Positions 34,329 to 43,925 of a stretch of 64,000 nt of DNA are shown here, piece after piece. The DNA is from Holtiella tumoricola (GTDB lineage: Bacteria > Bacillota > Clostridia > Lachnospirales > Cellulosilyticaceae). Position numbers and translations under genes: made by a program. Every line of letters begins with the position of its first letter. Within the stretch, counting starts at the first letter, position 1. The stretch spans positions 310,001 to 374,000 of the forward strand of contig NZ_JAQIFT010000016.1 of NCBI RefSeq assembly GCF_027857615.1. Direction: 5' to 3'. A model generated the notes under the pieces. The model saw only the letters and a program-made list of their open reading frames with translations, did not search any database and was not told the origin of the DNA.

Positions 34329-35963
34329 TTATTCCCATAAATGTGATGGAATAAAACCAAATAATACTGGAGCAGCAGACCCATTGGGAAGCATATAAGT
34401 CCATTCAACAGATTTATTAGCTTTAGCCTTGCCAATTAATGCTGCTACTTTTTTACTATTTAATACCTCTTCATTGGGTACATCAAAAATAGTCTCTGTA
34501 TTCCACTTAATACTTCCTAAATACCCCCCACCTCTTGCATTTAGGATAATCCCCATATCCTCTGACGAGGTTAACTGAATTTTAATTGGTAAGCCATAAT
34601 TTCCACGATTAAGGGTCGTTTCTCCTGTTAAGGCATCGTATCCTGCTAGCCACTCATCAGCTTGTCCTCCTAGAACAATTTTTCCATAGGTATCTAGGTC
34701 TTTTATATTTACAGTATAATTTCTCTCAATTACATCAAAAGTACCTCTAATATGGCCATCTCGTTCTAATGGTTTTAGCATAGAAACATATTCTATAGGT
34801 GTTGCTACATCTACAGTATATACTGTCCAGACCACTTCCTCATCACTCTCAAAGTCAAAGGTTCCGGATATAACCTCATCCTTTTCCCAACCTTTAATGG
34901 TGGAGCTATTATAAATACAAGTTAGTTCTCCTGGCTTAACTGTATAAACTTCTTCTTTGTTCCCTACAAAGAATTGTTTCACTGCTTCTTGTCCCATCTT
35001 CAATATATTTTTATGAGGTTGTTGAATAGCGTAGTCTTTCACTTTTACTTCAACAGGTTGATCCCCATTTGTTGTTGCAACTACGATTAACTTTTTAGTT
35101 ACAGATGTATTATTTAAGTGGTGAACCACTAAACGTCCTATTCCTTTACTTACATCTTGATAAAGGATACCACTACTAGATATAACTTCAGGAGAATTGC
35201 TTACAATTAAAGTGCCTGGCACATCTTGAATTTCTATATTTTCTAATGGATCAAAGGTACTATAGTCTTTATCTATATAATCTTCGATTAAATCTCCTGG
35301 CTTTCCTCTATTAAAGAGGTAACTTCCATTTCTCTTAATCATTTCATTACTTACTTCTACTGTACAAGTGGCCTTATTTGACCAATTGCCCCATTCATCT
35401 TGTATTTCTAAACTTACCTCATAAGTTCCTGCCTTATTAAAATATCTAGGCTTACTCATTACAAGGCTTCCACCTGTTGTTAAGTTTTTATAGCGCCATC
35501 TTTGGCTTTTAATGGTTAAGTCATTAGGATTACTTAGATCAAATACAAAGTTTAACTTTTCTCCAATATCGTAAAGGGTTTGTTCCAGTTTAAAATCCGT
35601 TATTTCTAATACTTGTGTTTTTTTAACTTCAATTTTTCGACTTATCCATTCACTCCAAGTTCCTTCAGCATCCTTTACTCTAAGAAAGACTTCTATGGTT
35701 CCTGGTTGAACATTCTTTAATAATGTTGAAATATTACTTGCTTTTTTATATTCTCCATCTACAATCCGTTTCCACTCTTTTTGTGTAATCTTCAGCCCTT
35801 TTGGACTATAGCTCCCTTCTTTTACTTTAATCGGTTCATCAACTTGATATGATTCTTTTTCAAAGCTAAATAATGCCACTGGTTTCTCTTCATTTGCATA
35901 TAAAGCTATCGGTAGCATCAAGCATACAAGTACTACCACAATCATTGTCTTTAGTTTATTCAT
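34329..35963 (-). CDS. Exported protein with PKD/Ig-like domains
   Basis: A 544-aa protein with a signal peptide (cleavage near ALYA/NEE). Two PKD-like beta-sandwich domains follow, ending in similar strands: ~28-115 (DAEGTWSEWISRKIEV) and ~118-205 (DEWGNWSNKATCTVEV). The remaining ~330 residues are beta-rich and unrecognised; the C-terminal part contains GIILNARGGGYLGSIKWN. No anchor motif is seen, so it is probably secreted or cell-wall associated. It is a monocistronic gene with AGGGGGTC upstream of ATG 35963. A surface or extracellular-matrix role is likely; no enzyme activity can be claimed. Confidence 0.7.
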   Translation of the reverse strand: MNKLKTMIVVVLVCLMLPIALYANEEKPVALFSFEKESYQVDEPIKVKEGSYSPKGLKITQKEWKRIVDGEYKKASNISTLLKNVQPGTIEVFLRVKDAEGTWSEWISRKIEVKKTQVLEITDFKLEQTLYDIGEKLNFVFDLSNPNDLTIKSQRWRYKNLTTGGSLVMSKPRYFNKAGTYEVSLEIQDEWGNWSNKATCTVEVSNEMIKRNGSYLFNRGKPGDLIEDYIDKDYSTFDPLENIEIQDVPGTLIVSNSPEVISSSGILYQDVSKGIGRLVVHHLNNTSVTKKLIVVATTNGDQPVEVKVKDYAIQQPHKNILKMGQEAVKQFFVGNKEEVYTVKPGELTCIYNSSTIKGWEKDEVISGTFDFESDEEVVWTVYTVDVATPIEYVSMLKPLERDGHIRGTFDVIERNYTVNIKDLDTYGKIVLGGQADEWLAGYDALTGETTLNRGNYGLPIKIQLTSSEDMGIILNARGGGYLGSIKWNTETIFDVPNEEVLNSKKVAALIGKAKANKSVEWTYMLPNGSAAPVLFGFIPSHLWE

Positions 35964-36021
35964 TAAGACCCCCTACTCTCTTATTTCTTTTATTATATCC
36001 AACTCTTACCATAAAATAAAT

Positions 36022-36070
36022 AACCTAATCTCTTTATCCAACATAAGTTGACATTTTAAGAGATTAGGTT
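36022..36070. terminator. Intrinsic terminator after the small membrane protein gene
   Basis: A perfect 13-bp stem (36022-36034 with 36058-36070) around a 23-base loop, with T-rich sequence following on the minus strand. It lies ~80 bases past the stop at 36152. Confidence 0.65.
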
Positions 36071-36151
36071 AATCTTATAACAACCAAATTATTAAGCTAT
36101 AATATTATATTGACCCTTTTTAATGCTTTTTATTTGTATATTATAGCAATT

Positions 36152-36472
36152 TTAAAAGAAAAATAATTTTAGTAATCCTAAAATTACAGATACTGTAACA
36201 AGATATTTAGCTATTTTAGCTTTTTGTGGGTTTTTTACTTTTACAATAATCCCAGCAACTGCTAAAATTCCAAAGCCCCAACTAACAATAATCTCTCCAA
36301 TATAATTACTTGGTAGGCTAGTTGCACTTAGAAAAGCAATAAACATGCCTAATACTGCTGCAATGTAGAAAAAGATATTTTGTACTTGTGGCTTTTTAGA
36401 AAGAAATAAAAAAGTAATAGATAGCCCTGACATAACAGCCAGTACTGTAAACATAATAAGTAATAATTCCAT
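36152..36472 (-). CDS. Small four-helix membrane protein, unknown
   Basis: A 106-aa protein consisting of about four hydrophobic helices with short loops (KKPQVQN and KNPQKAKIAK are the charged loops). ATG 36472 has TTAGGAGCG upstream. It lies 92 bases after the histidine kinase gene on the same strand and may be cotranscribed with the two-component system. No known family is recognised. Confidence 0.65.
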   Translation of the reverse strand: MELLLIMFTVLAVMSGLSITFLFLSKKPQVQNIFFYIAAVLGMFIAFLSATSLPSNYIGEIIVSWGFGILAVAGIIVKVKNPQKAKIAKYLVTVSVILGLLKLFFF

Positions 36473-36563
36473 GATAATCGCTCCTAATCTTTATTAATGA
36501 TAGATTCATTATAGGAAAAACTTCTGTATTTTTCCCCTATCTAATTCTGAAGAATTCTGAAGA

Positions 36564-37607
36564 TTACAGGTGTAATGCTATGGTTATTTCATAAATACCC
36601 TCTTCTTCTAGAATATTGACTGTTCCCTCATATTTCTTAGCCAATTGCTCTATACTTTTAATTCCTATTCCATGACTTTCTACAGTGCTATTCGCTTCCA
36701 TACGCATGGTATTTCTCTCTACAAGTTCCAAAACATCATTGTTTCTTGTCACGACTAATACTACTGGCTGTATTGGCTCAGCGTATTTTATAATATTAGA
36801 ACTTAAATTATCAAATATCCGCACCATATCTTGTGGATGAAGCCTAGTCTTAAACTCACCTAATAGATTAAGTGAAACTTCTACTTTGAATCCCTCATCT
36901 TCTAAAATATCTTCATATTCTTGTAGAAGTTGTTCTACTAATAGATAACCATCAAAAACTTCTTCTGTAGTTAATACACTTGTAGACTTATCCGTATCAA
37001 ATAGCAACTCTGTCAATTCCTTTATTTGAAACGCCTTACTTTGAATAATCCCTATATAATCTTCTAGTTTTTCTATGCTATCGTACCTTTTATTTTGAAT
37101 AAAATCCGAATATGAAATAATTGCAGTAAGTGGCGTTCTTATATCATGAGATAGTGACTGTATCAACTCTATCCTTTCCTTTTTAAGTTCTTCCTCCTTT
37201 TTCATATAGACTTCTAATGTATATGCTAAATGATTAAGACTATCAGCAAGATCTGATATCTCATCCTCTCCAGTTACATCTATTCTATATGATAAATCTC
37301 CACCTTCTAATTTCTGTATAGCTGTATTAATTTCTAAAATATACGCAAATCTTTGTCCTATTAAAAAAAGGAAAATACCAAGAAATACTATAATTGCGCC
37401 TATCAAGCTTACACCATCTATGACGCTCAAAATATTATCATTAATCCCAATATGCTCCCCATAGAATCCATACATCTCTATCTTTATAACAAGTGAATAG
37501 GACATAGTGTGTAAAAATCCAAAAGAGAAAAAAGCAATGATTAAAGATAAAATCAAATGGCCTATAAACATTAACGAAAGCTTTGGTATTCTATAATTCT
37601 TAATCAA
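36564..37607 (-). CDS. Sensor histidine kinase
   Basis: A 347-aa membrane kinase with two transmembrane helices (~10-35 and ~65-88) around a short ~30-residue external loop. A HAMP domain (~89-140), a HisKA box with the phosphorylated His154 (SLSHDIRTPLTAII) and an ATP-binding domain follow (N box FDNLSSNIIKYAE; G box SHGIGIKSIEQLAKKYEG). The ATP domain is short and lacks an obvious DxGxG motif before the G box: the corresponding region reads VERNTMRMEANSTVESHGIG, as in some VanS/NisK-like kinases. TTG 37607 is the start (GGGG seven bases upstream) and overlaps the response-regulator stop by eight bases. Signal unknown. Confidence 0.88.
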   Translation of the reverse strand: MIKNYRIPKLSLMFIGHLILSLIIAFFSFGFLHTMSYSLVIKIEMYGFYGEHIGINDNILSVIDGVSLIGAIIVFLGIFLFLIGQRFAYILEINTAIQKLEGGDLSYRIDVTGEDEISDLADSLNHLAYTLEVYMKKEEELKKERIELIQSLSHDIRTPLTAIISYSDFIQNKRYDSIEKLEDYIGIIQSKAFQIKELTELLFDTDKSTSVLTTEEVFDGYLLVEQLLQEYEDILEDEGFKVEVSLNLLGEFKTRLHPQDMVRIFDNLSSNIIKYAEPIQPVVLVVTRNNDVLELVERNTMRMEANSTVESHGIGIKSIEQLAKKYEGTVNILEEEGIYEITIALHL

Positions 37608-38289
37608 TATAATACCCCTTTCCCCATGCTGTTTTAATATATCTTGGATTTCTATTATCCTTTTCTATCTTCTTTCTTAAGTTTTTAATATGAACCATCA
37701 CAGCATTATCTCCTACTGCATCTTCCCCCCATACACTTGCAAAAATATTATCTATCGAGAAGATTTTTTTACGATGGGTAATAAGTAGTTCTAGAATTTT
37801 ATATTCTGTATGGGTCAGTATAACAGGTTGTCCACTTATTAAAATAGATTCTGTATCCAGATTAACTTCTAACTCCTCTATTTGAATATGAGAATGATTC
37901 CTTTCAACTTGTGGTTGGTAAACATTATAGCGTCTAAGTAATGCCTTTACTCTTAAGAGTAGCTCTGAATTAGAAAATGGCTTTGTAATATAATCATCAC
38001 CGCCTGCTGAAAACCCCATTGTTTTATCTGATTCTTGGGAGTGGGCTGTTAAGAATAAGATAGGTGCAAACGTCTTTTTACGTATTTCTGAAGCCGCAAT
38101 AAATCCTGATTTACGTGGCATACTTACATCTAAAATAATGAGATTAATATTTTCATCTGCCTTTTCCACTACCTCTATGCCATCACATGCTACGATGACA
38201 TCGAATCCCTCACCCGTTAATAGTATATTAAGAATTTCTCTAATTTCCTGATCATCATCTGCTACTAGTATAGTATTATTCTTGTTCAT
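37600..38289 (-). CDS. OmpR-family response regulator
   Basis: A 229-aa regulator. The receiver domain (1-120) has the acidic pocket DDD (11-13), phospho-acceptor Asp54 (IILDVSMPRKSG) and Lys103 (YITKPF). The winged-helix DNA-binding domain (~135-229) ends HIKNLRKKIEKDNRNPRYIKT and KGYYID, as in VanR/PhoB. It is translationally coupled to the kinase that follows. Targets cannot be told; the small membrane protein gene downstream is a candidate. Confidence 0.92.
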   Translation of the reverse strand: MNKNNTILVADDDQEIREILNILLTGEGFDVIVACDGIEVVEKADENINLIILDVSMPRKSGFIAASEIRKKTFAPILFLTAHSQESDKTMGFSAGGDDYITKPFSNSELLLRVKALLRRYNVYQPQVERNHSHIQIEELEVNLDTESILISGQPVILTHTEYKILELLITHRKKIFSIDNIFASVWGEDAVGDNAVMVHIKNLRKKIEKDNRNPRYIKTAWGKGYYID

Positions 38290-38423
38290 ATATTTTCCTT
38301 TCTACACAAGAGTTCTACTTCTTCTCTTAATCTGAGTATACACATCCTTTGTTTTCTTAGCAACATTCACCAGCCTACTCATACTTAGATATTATAGCAG
38401 CATCAACCTTCTATAATATAAGG

Positions 38424-38470
38424 AAGTCATATGAGCAAATATACCAGCAAAGTATTTACTCATATGACTT
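38424..38470. terminator. Intrinsic terminator after the ParA-associated gene
   Basis: A stem of ~12 strong pairs (AAGTCATATGAG 38424-38435 with 38459-38470), extended inward by AT pairs, loop ~11 bases. It lies ~65 bases past the stop at 38536 on the minus strand. Confidence 0.65.
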
Positions 38471-38535
38471 TCTTACTTTTCTTTACTTAAATATACTTAG
38501 AAGCTTAATTTTTAGCTTCTTCCACACTTCTAGAT

Positions 38536-38943
38536 TTATTTTCCTTTATTGCCTAGTACTTGTATTTTTAACTTATTTCCTACTACTTCTTCAACTATCT
38601 TATATATAATTTTCTCTTTAGTATCTCGACTTTGTATGTAAATACTCCATGCACTTCCTAAATCTTTGAGTTGCTGTTTATTAAACTTTAAACTTTGCAA
38701 GTACTCAATTGCTTCTTCATAAGAATCCATTATCTTTAGTTTTTGCTCGTAAGATTTATACATTTCTTGCCAAATAATTTCTTTTTTATTTTCTTTTTTT
38801 ACCTTTTTAGCTGATAAGCTCGGTTGTAATGTAAGTATATACTCTCCTGCTAACCACCTTTTGAACGTAGTCTCATCTAAGCCCTCTATAAATTCAAGTG
38901 TCATTCGACACCCTTGTAGTGTCTCTTGATGACTTATTGACAT
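38536..38943 (-). CDS. ParA-linked small protein with SAP/Rho_N-like C-terminal motif
   Basis: A 135-aa charged soluble protein. Residues ~90-125 (FNKQQLKDLGSAW then SRDTKEKIIYKIVEEVVG) resemble the small helical SAP/Rho_N/HeH motif that often binds nucleic acid. It overlaps the end of the ParA-like gene by ten bases and has its own GGGGGA site, so the two are cotranscribed and probably translationally coupled. By analogy with ParB it could be the DNA-binding partner of the ATPase, but no ParB domain is present. Inference only. Confidence 0.65.
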   Translation of the reverse strand: MSISHQETLQGCRMTLEFIEGLDETTFKRWLAGEYILTLQPSLSAKKVKKENKKEIIWQEMYKSYEQKLKIMDSYEEAIEYLQSLKFNKQQLKDLGSAWSIYIQSRDTKEKIIYKIVEEVVGNKLKIQVLGNKGK

Positions 38944-39851
38944 GATAGATCCCCCATACGTTCAATTACTTCGTTAACTAAATCCTTAAACTCATCAGCA
39001 AGTTTCTTCTCTACAGGCATTGTTTTTTCTCTTACAATAACAGGAATTTTACTTTCTTGCCCCATAACCGTTTGGTTAAAACGTATACGTGTCTTAAAAT
39101 ACTTTAATCCTTGTTCCTTAATACTTTTTTCATACTGTCTATTCACAGTAATTAACTCATCCCCATTACTTTGTACCATTGTTGCTACCGTCCCCATCAA
39201 CAGGGTCTTAACTGGATGATATGGTAAATTAAAGTAAGCAATATTCTCATTGGACTCTTTCATTAATTCTTCTATATGCCCTTTTAATGTAAGTCCTCCC
39301 AAACTAGACAAATGATCTAGCCTAGTTGGTACTAAATAATAATCACTTGCCACAATAGCACTTTGAGTAATAATTCCAAAACTAGGCTGACAGTCAATAA
39401 GAATAATATCAAATTCTTTCTTCAGTGATTCCAACCCATCATCTAGCAAATATAATGTTGCAAGCTTATTACCAGCTTCTTTCCTTCTATTTCTACCTAA
39501 CAGCCCTTGTGCTAGTTCAATTTCTACCTTAAATAAATCTGTATGTGAAGAAACTATCGTTACCGGTACTTTTAAGTACTTATTTACTTCCAAATCTCTT
39601 ATAAAAAGATTTTTAAAAGACATATATTTGCTATTCAAATAATTATCATACCAATTCTTAATTGTACGCTGTTCCTTATACTTATTAGCCCATTCTGATA
39701 CAGAAACAAAGGAAAATGTAAGGCTAGCTTGTGGATCCAAATCTATTACTAACACCCTATAGCCTTTCATAGCTAATCCTACAGTAAGATTAGCTACAAC
39801 ACTTGTTTTTCCCACACCACCTTTATAATTAACAACTGAAATAACTTCCAA
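38934..39851 (-). CDS. ParA/Soj-family ATPase
   Basis: A 305-aa deviant Walker-A ATPase. Motifs are ISVVNYKGGVGKTSVVANL near the N-terminus, VIDLDPQASLT, FDIILIDCQPSFG (Walker B) and YYLVPTRLDHLSSLGGLTL. TTG 39851 is preferred over ATG 39857 because AAAGGGGG then lies seven bases upstream and the protein starts MEVISVVNYKGG as in most ParAs. Such ATPases position plasmids, chromosomes or protein complexes. This copy carries a longer middle region than minimal ParAs, has no ParB neighbour and shows no iterons or parS nearby, so it is an orphan on what looks like chromosomal DNA. Confidence 0.9.
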   Translation of the reverse strand: MEVISVVNYKGGVGKTSVVANLTVGLAMKGYRVLVIDLDPQASLTFSFVSVSEWANKYKEQRTIKNWYDNYLNSKYMSFKNLFIRDLEVNKYLKVPVTIVSSHTDLFKVEIELAQGLLGRNRRKEAGNKLATLYLLDDGLESLKKEFDIILIDCQPSFGIITQSAIVASDYYLVPTRLDHLSSLGGLTLKGHIEELMKESNENIAYFNLPYHPVKTLLMGTVATMVQSNGDELITVNRQYEKSIKEQGLKYFKTRIRFNQTVMGQESKIPVIVREKTMPVEKKLADEFKDLVNEVIERMGDLSCQ

Positions 39852-39923
39852 TAACATTCCCCCTTTAATTTGCCTCTCTTCTTCTATATATATGGCTACA
39901 TAAAAGGGAAATATGTGTAATCT

Positions 39924-40175
39924 TTAAGTTCTATAAAATTGTTGGTGATTATAGTCTTTCATAAGTTCTGTGTATTCGCCTAATATCTTTTGATATTTCA
40001 TATAATCTTTTTCTTTTAGATTACCTTTTTTATAATGTTCTTCTATCAGGCTAATTGCCTCTTTTCTTGCTTCAATGGCTAAATCTTTATAATTATTTTC
40101 TAAGTAAAGCTTTAAATCTCTTATTTGTGTTTCTATCTGAATTTTAATTTGTCTTTTTATTTTATTTCCAAACAT
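39924..40175 (-). CDS. Small charged helical protein upstream of ParA
   Basis: An 83-aa protein, almost all helical and highly charged (KIQIETQIRDLKLYLENNYKDL, then EARKEAISLIEEHYKKGNLKEKDY). There is no membrane segment or known motif. ATG 40175 has AAAGAGGAGGAAG upstream. It precedes the ParA gene by ~70 bases on the same strand and may belong to its operon. Function unknown. Confidence 0.6.
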   Translation of the reverse strand: MFGNKIKRQIKIQIETQIRDLKLYLENNYKDLAIEARKEAISLIEEHYKKGNLKEKDYMKYQKILGEYTELMKDYNHQQFYRT

Positions 40176-40355
40176 ATTCTTCCTCCTCTTTTTATTACAT
40201 TCACCTATAGTATAAATAAAATAACTTCTCTCTTATATCCAAGTACCTTCTCAAAATATTTTACTATAATTTTAGTGTATTTTTAATGAATTTATCAATG
40301 TTTTCTTATATACTAAATAAGTACTTACTTTATTACATAATTCAAGGAGATTTTT

Positions 40356-42194
40356 ATGAACTATAATATTATTCCTGAACTCAAAAAAGTATCACTTACT
40401 AATCAGTCTATAACTTTAAACGACTACATACTTACAGACGAACTTAAAACCTTTATTCCTGTCTGTGAAGAAGTGCTTCAAGCAGGTTCTTATACCGGTA
40501 CAGGTACTAAACCTATTGTCTACAAAATAGTAACTTACGCTCATGAAGAAGGTTATATTTTAACACTTACTGAAGAAAGCATTACAATTGAAGCCTCTTC
40601 TTTGGGCGGTGTATTTTATGGTCTAATGACATTATCTGAACTAGATCGTCTAAATCATGGCACACTTACATCCGGAGTGATCGAAGATTATCCAGATATG
40701 GATTATCGCTCTCTCTCTGATGATATTTCTCGTGGTCAAGTTTCTACTTTTGAACATTTCAAAACCATTATCAGACGCTTAGCACGTTACAAATATAATG
40801 TGTATATGCCATATATTGAAGATGTTTTCAAGCTTAAATGCTGCCCTGACTGGGGTAAATACTCCGACGGCTTAACAGGTGATGAATGGTATGCAATCTC
40901 TCAATATGCTAAAAAGTATAATATCAGTGTACGCCCAATTATTAATTTACTTGGTCACTTTGATAAAAATGCTGCCATTGCGTCACTTCAACCGATTACT
41001 ATTCACAACGAAAAAGGTATGCCAACCAGCGTTATTGATCCATTAAATCCAGATGTTAAACCACTTATTCAAAATATTTTAGACGAAGTCATTGAAGCTT
41101 TTGGTCCTGGTGTAATCCACGTAGGTGGTGATGAGCCATGTGCTATTACTGAAGTTTATGGCAAAGAAAGAGGTGGACAACTTTTCATTGACCACTTTAC
41201 ATGGATTCATGATGAGCTTAAAAAGCGTGGCTGCTCTATGATGATGTATGCTGACTTCTTTGCGCCACCATGGGGTGACTATGCAGTAGGGCTTGATCGT
41301 GCTCTTGAACTTCCAAAAGGGATTAACTTTGTATTCTGGGATTATGCACCACGTACAAGCTACCCTTATGTAGAAAAATTACATGAAATTGGTCTTACAG
41401 TAAGTGTGTCTCCTGGTACTTGGTCATGGAATCGCTTTGCTTGTGATATGAAAGTATGTTGGGACAATACTGCGGGACTTCTTCGTGCCGCTAACGGTAA
41501 CTCTACACATATGATTATGTCTTGTTGGGGAGATGGTGGAGACTGTTCTCGCGAACTGAACTGGCCAGGATTACTTATTGGTGCAAACTGTTCTTGGGCT
41601 ACCCAAACGAACTATACTTTTGAACAATTTTATGATATCTATCATGCTGTATTCTTAGGATTAAATCACGAAGAAGCTGCATCTTTATATTCTGTATATC
41701 ACTATGATCGTGTATTAGGCTTAGAAGATGACTTTATTTTCAAAAATGAAATGTATAAATGTGCTTTACAACCAATTACTTTCCAAGCTCGTGAAAAAGC
41801 ACATCTTCTTATTCCAGAAATGGAAAAAGCTTTAGCAGCTATTAAAGTTTTCAAAACAAAAGTAGAAGAAAAAACTGTAATAGATGCCTTATACTTAAGT
41901 GCAAAACGTATTCTCTTTACAGCAAAAAAAATCACTATGCTTCCTTGGCAACAACCTAAAAATCGTGAAGAAGCAAAAGCTTATATCACAGATATCTTAG
42001 AACTTGCTGCAGAACTTGAAACAGTACGTCAATATCATGAAAAAGTTTGGTTTGATACAAATCGCTTGTCTGACTGGAACTATGTAGATATGCTTTATCT
42101 TGATTTAAAAGATGAGCTTACTCGTCTTGCTAGACATATGGCAAATGATAAAGATTTTAATAAAAACTTAGCCCATCACGTTTTCCAAGGCTAA
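40356..42194 (+). CDS. GH20 beta-N-acetylhexosaminidase, cytoplasmic
   Basis: A 612-aa protein without signal peptide. The N-terminal ~110 residues form a GH20b-like alpha/beta domain (ITIEASSLGGVFYGLMTLSEL). The barrel begins DYPDMDYRSLSDDISRG and carries the catalytic pair D259-E260 in VIHVGGDEPC. C-terminal ~170 residues are helical. GH20 enzymes remove terminal GlcNAc or GalNAc by substrate-assisted catalysis. It probably trims imported chito-oligosaccharides or glycan fragments, complementing the GH18 enzymes of the window. ATG 40356 has CAAGGAGA upstream. Single gene with strong terminator. Confidence 0.88.
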   Translation: MNYNIIPELKKVSLTNQSITLNDYILTDELKTFIPVCEEVLQAGSYTGTGTKPIVYKIVTYAHEEGYILTLTEESITIEASSLGGVFYGLMTLSELDRLNHGTLTSGVIEDYPDMDYRSLSDDISRGQVSTFEHFKTIIRRLARYKYNVYMPYIEDVFKLKCCPDWGKYSDGLTGDEWYAISQYAKKYNISVRPIINLLGHFDKNAAIASLQPITIHNEKGMPTSVIDPLNPDVKPLIQNILDEVIEAFGPGVIHVGGDEPCAITEVYGKERGGQLFIDHFTWIHDELKKRGCSMMMYADFFAPPWGDYAVGLDRALELPKGINFVFWDYAPRTSYPYVEKLHEIGLTVSVSPGTWSWNRFACDMKVCWDNTAGLLRAANGNSTHMIMSCWGDGGDCSRELNWPGLLIGANCSWATQTNYTFEQFYDIYHAVFLGLNHEEAASLYSVYHYDRVLGLEDDFIFKNEMYKCALQPITFQAREKAHLLIPEMEKALAAIKVFKTKVEEKTVIDALYLSAKRILFTAKKITMLPWQQPKNREEAKAYITDILELAAELETVRQYHEKVWFDTNRLSDWNYVDMLYLDLKDELTRLARHMANDKDFNKNLAHHVFQG

Positions 42195-42235
42195 AATAAA
42201 ATGTCCTCTAAGCTTTACTTAGAGGACATTTTATT
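42195..42235. terminator. Bidirectional intrinsic terminator after the GH20 gene
   Basis: A perfect 18-bp stem (42195-42212 with 42218-42235) and 5-base loop, with A-rich and T-rich flanks. It starts one base after the GH20 stop codon. Confidence 0.88.
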
Positions 42236-42240
42236 ATATA

Positions 42241-42269
42241 TTGTATACTCTACTCCATTTTTATATATA
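42241..42269 (+). promoter_or_regulatory. Candidate promoter of the GltS gene
   Basis: TTGTAT (42241-42246), a 17-base spacer and TATATA (42264-42269), ~38 bases before the GltS start. It lies between the preceding terminator and the gene. Confidence 0.4.
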
Positions 42270-42306
42270 CTAATATGAAGTAGAAGTTTCATTTAGAAAG
42301 GACAAC

Positions 42307-43515
42307 ATGGTAATGACATTAAATTTTGATCTTTACGAAACAATGGCCTTGGTTTCTCTTATATTTTATCTCGGTAAATATCTCCGAAATAAAATTTCTA
42401 TTTTAACAAAGTATTGTATTCCCCCTTCAGTTGTAGGTGGTTTTATTTTTGCCTTGTTAATTCTTTTCTTTAATCTTACAGGTATTGCTACAATTAATCT
42501 TGATACAACACTTCAAAATATTTTTATGACTGCTTTCTTTACAAGTATAGGATTCACTGCTAGCTTGAAAATACTTAAACAAGGTGGAATAAAGGTTGCA
42601 ACTTTATTAATCCTTGCTACCTCTCTTGTTATTCTCCAAAATATCGTCGGGGTTACACTCGCTACCCTCTTTAGACTTACCCCTCTCCTTGGTCTTTGTA
42701 CTGGCTCTATTCCAATGGTTGGTGGCCACGGTACAGCAGGCTCCTTTGGACCAATTTTAGAAGATATGGGTATTTCTGGTGCCACTACAATTTCTGTAGC
42801 TTCTGCTACTTTTGGGCTTATTATGGGCAGTATTATTGGAGGCCTTGTTGCACGTAATCTCATTTTAGGCCATAAGCTTAAGACACCCCATGATGAAAAC
42901 TCTACTATCCCCCCAGAAGAAGTTGGGGATTATAATGAAGAAAACCACAATATCCTTTCCTTTAAACGCCTCATGTCAGGGGCATGCCTTTTATTTATTG
43001 CAATGGGAATTGGTTCTGTAGTTTCTAAACTTATTCAAAATCTTGGCTTAGCTTTTCCTTCTTATATAGGTGCTATGCTTGTTGCAGCTGTTATTAGAAA
43101 TATTTATGATTTTACTCATAAAGAGTTAGTAGAAAAAGAGATTGAGACATTAGGTGGCTTAAGTCTATCATTTTTCTTAACAATGGCCTTAATGGGATTA
43201 AAACTTTGGGAACTTTTTGATTTGGCATTACCACTTATTATTATGCTTATTGCTCAAGTACTTCTAGTTGGACTTTTTGCTTATATAATCACCTATCGTG
43301 TAATGGGCAAAAATTATGAAGCTGCTGTATTTGCGTCTGCAATGTGTGGTTTTGGTATGGGTGCTACCCCAAATGCTATTGCCAATATGGACGAGCTCAC
43401 TAATCGCTACGGTTTTGTTCCTACACCTTACTTCGTTGTTCCTATTGTAGGTTGTCTCTTTATAGATTTTGTTAACTCTGCTGTGATCACTATTTTCATT
43501 AACATCATCGCTTAA
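42307..43515 (+). CDS. gltS: Na+/glutamate symporter (GltS family)
   Basis: A 402-aa membrane protein with two pseudo-symmetric halves. These contain the typical GGHGTAGSFGPILEDMG reentrant-loop signature (~140-155) and its partner FASAMCGFGMGATPNAIANM (~340-360). About ten transmembrane helices. GltS proteins import glutamate with Na+. It starts at ATG 42307 (AAAGGAC upstream); the ATG two codons later is possible. Single gene; the region downstream holds a repeat element. Confidence 0.92.
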   Translation: MVMTLNFDLYETMALVSLIFYLGKYLRNKISILTKYCIPPSVVGGFIFALLILFFNLTGIATINLDTTLQNIFMTAFFTSIGFTASLKILKQGGIKVATLLILATSLVILQNIVGVTLATLFRLTPLLGLCTGSIPMVGGHGTAGSFGPILEDMGISGATTISVASATFGLIMGSIIGGLVARNLILGHKLKTPHDENSTIPPEEVGDYNEENHNILSFKRLMSGACLLFIAMGIGSVVSKLIQNLGLAFPSYIGAMLVAAVIRNIYDFTHKELVEKEIETLGGLSLSFFLTMALMGLKLWELFDLALPLIIMLIAQVLLVGLFAYIITYRVMGKNYEAAVFASAMCGFGMGATPNAIANMDELTNRYGFVPTPYFVVPIVGCLFIDFVNSAVITIFINIIA

Positions 43516-43529
43516 TAAGTCCTTTTTGT

Positions 43530-43860
43530 TGTGTAATCCTAAGCTTAGAAATGATGAGGTAGATTTTAGATTATCAATCCATGTAGTCTAGCTCTCTTTC
43601 TCTCCACTGAAAAGGTCTATAATGTGATGGGCTGTAAGGTGAGTTATTGTATGGAAACTTTCTCCACAGACTTTTTAGAGAGGCTTAGTGAGTAGAATCA
43701 AACTGGTTTTAGGAAAATGTTTGAAGAAAAGTGAACTTCTTTTCTGAGTTTTGACCGTTAGTTTGATGAAGTGAACTTAGCCTCTCTTAAAAGACGAGGA
43801 CTAGAAGTTGGAATACAATAAGCTTGCCTACATGCCCTCACACCTAAACAAATATTTATT
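43530..43860. repeat. Modular palindromic repeat element, copy 2 (partial A, full C)
   Basis: This non-coding stretch lies between the convergent gltS and sulfatase genes. 43616-43860 is ~97% identical to 31319-31563 and ends with the shared terminus CAAATATTTATT (43849-43860). 43535-43615 aligns only loosely to the module-A tail of the other copies (GAAATGAT-AGG and CATGTAGT-TAGCT blocks are kept while the sequence between them differs), as expected for a conserved fold. No AATAAATATTTG is seen at the left end, so this copy is probably truncated. No gene within it. Confidence 0.78.
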
Positions 43861-43870
43861 CTTTAAACAA

Positions 43871-43921
43871 CAAAAACCATGTAAGAACTAGCCCCTGACG
43901 TCAGTTCTTACATGGTTTTCT
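43871..43921. terminator. Intrinsic terminator after the sulfatase gene
   Basis: A perfect 16-bp stem (43873-43888 with 43904-43919) with 15-base loop, A run before and T-rich after. It lies between the repeat element and the stop of the sulfatase gene. Confidence 0.87.
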
Positions 43922-43925
43922 CTAT

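Noticed and set aside
38290..40355. Plasmid replication origin or parS near the ParA gene
   Set aside because: No iterons, parS-like 16-mer palindrome or replication initiator gene was seen.
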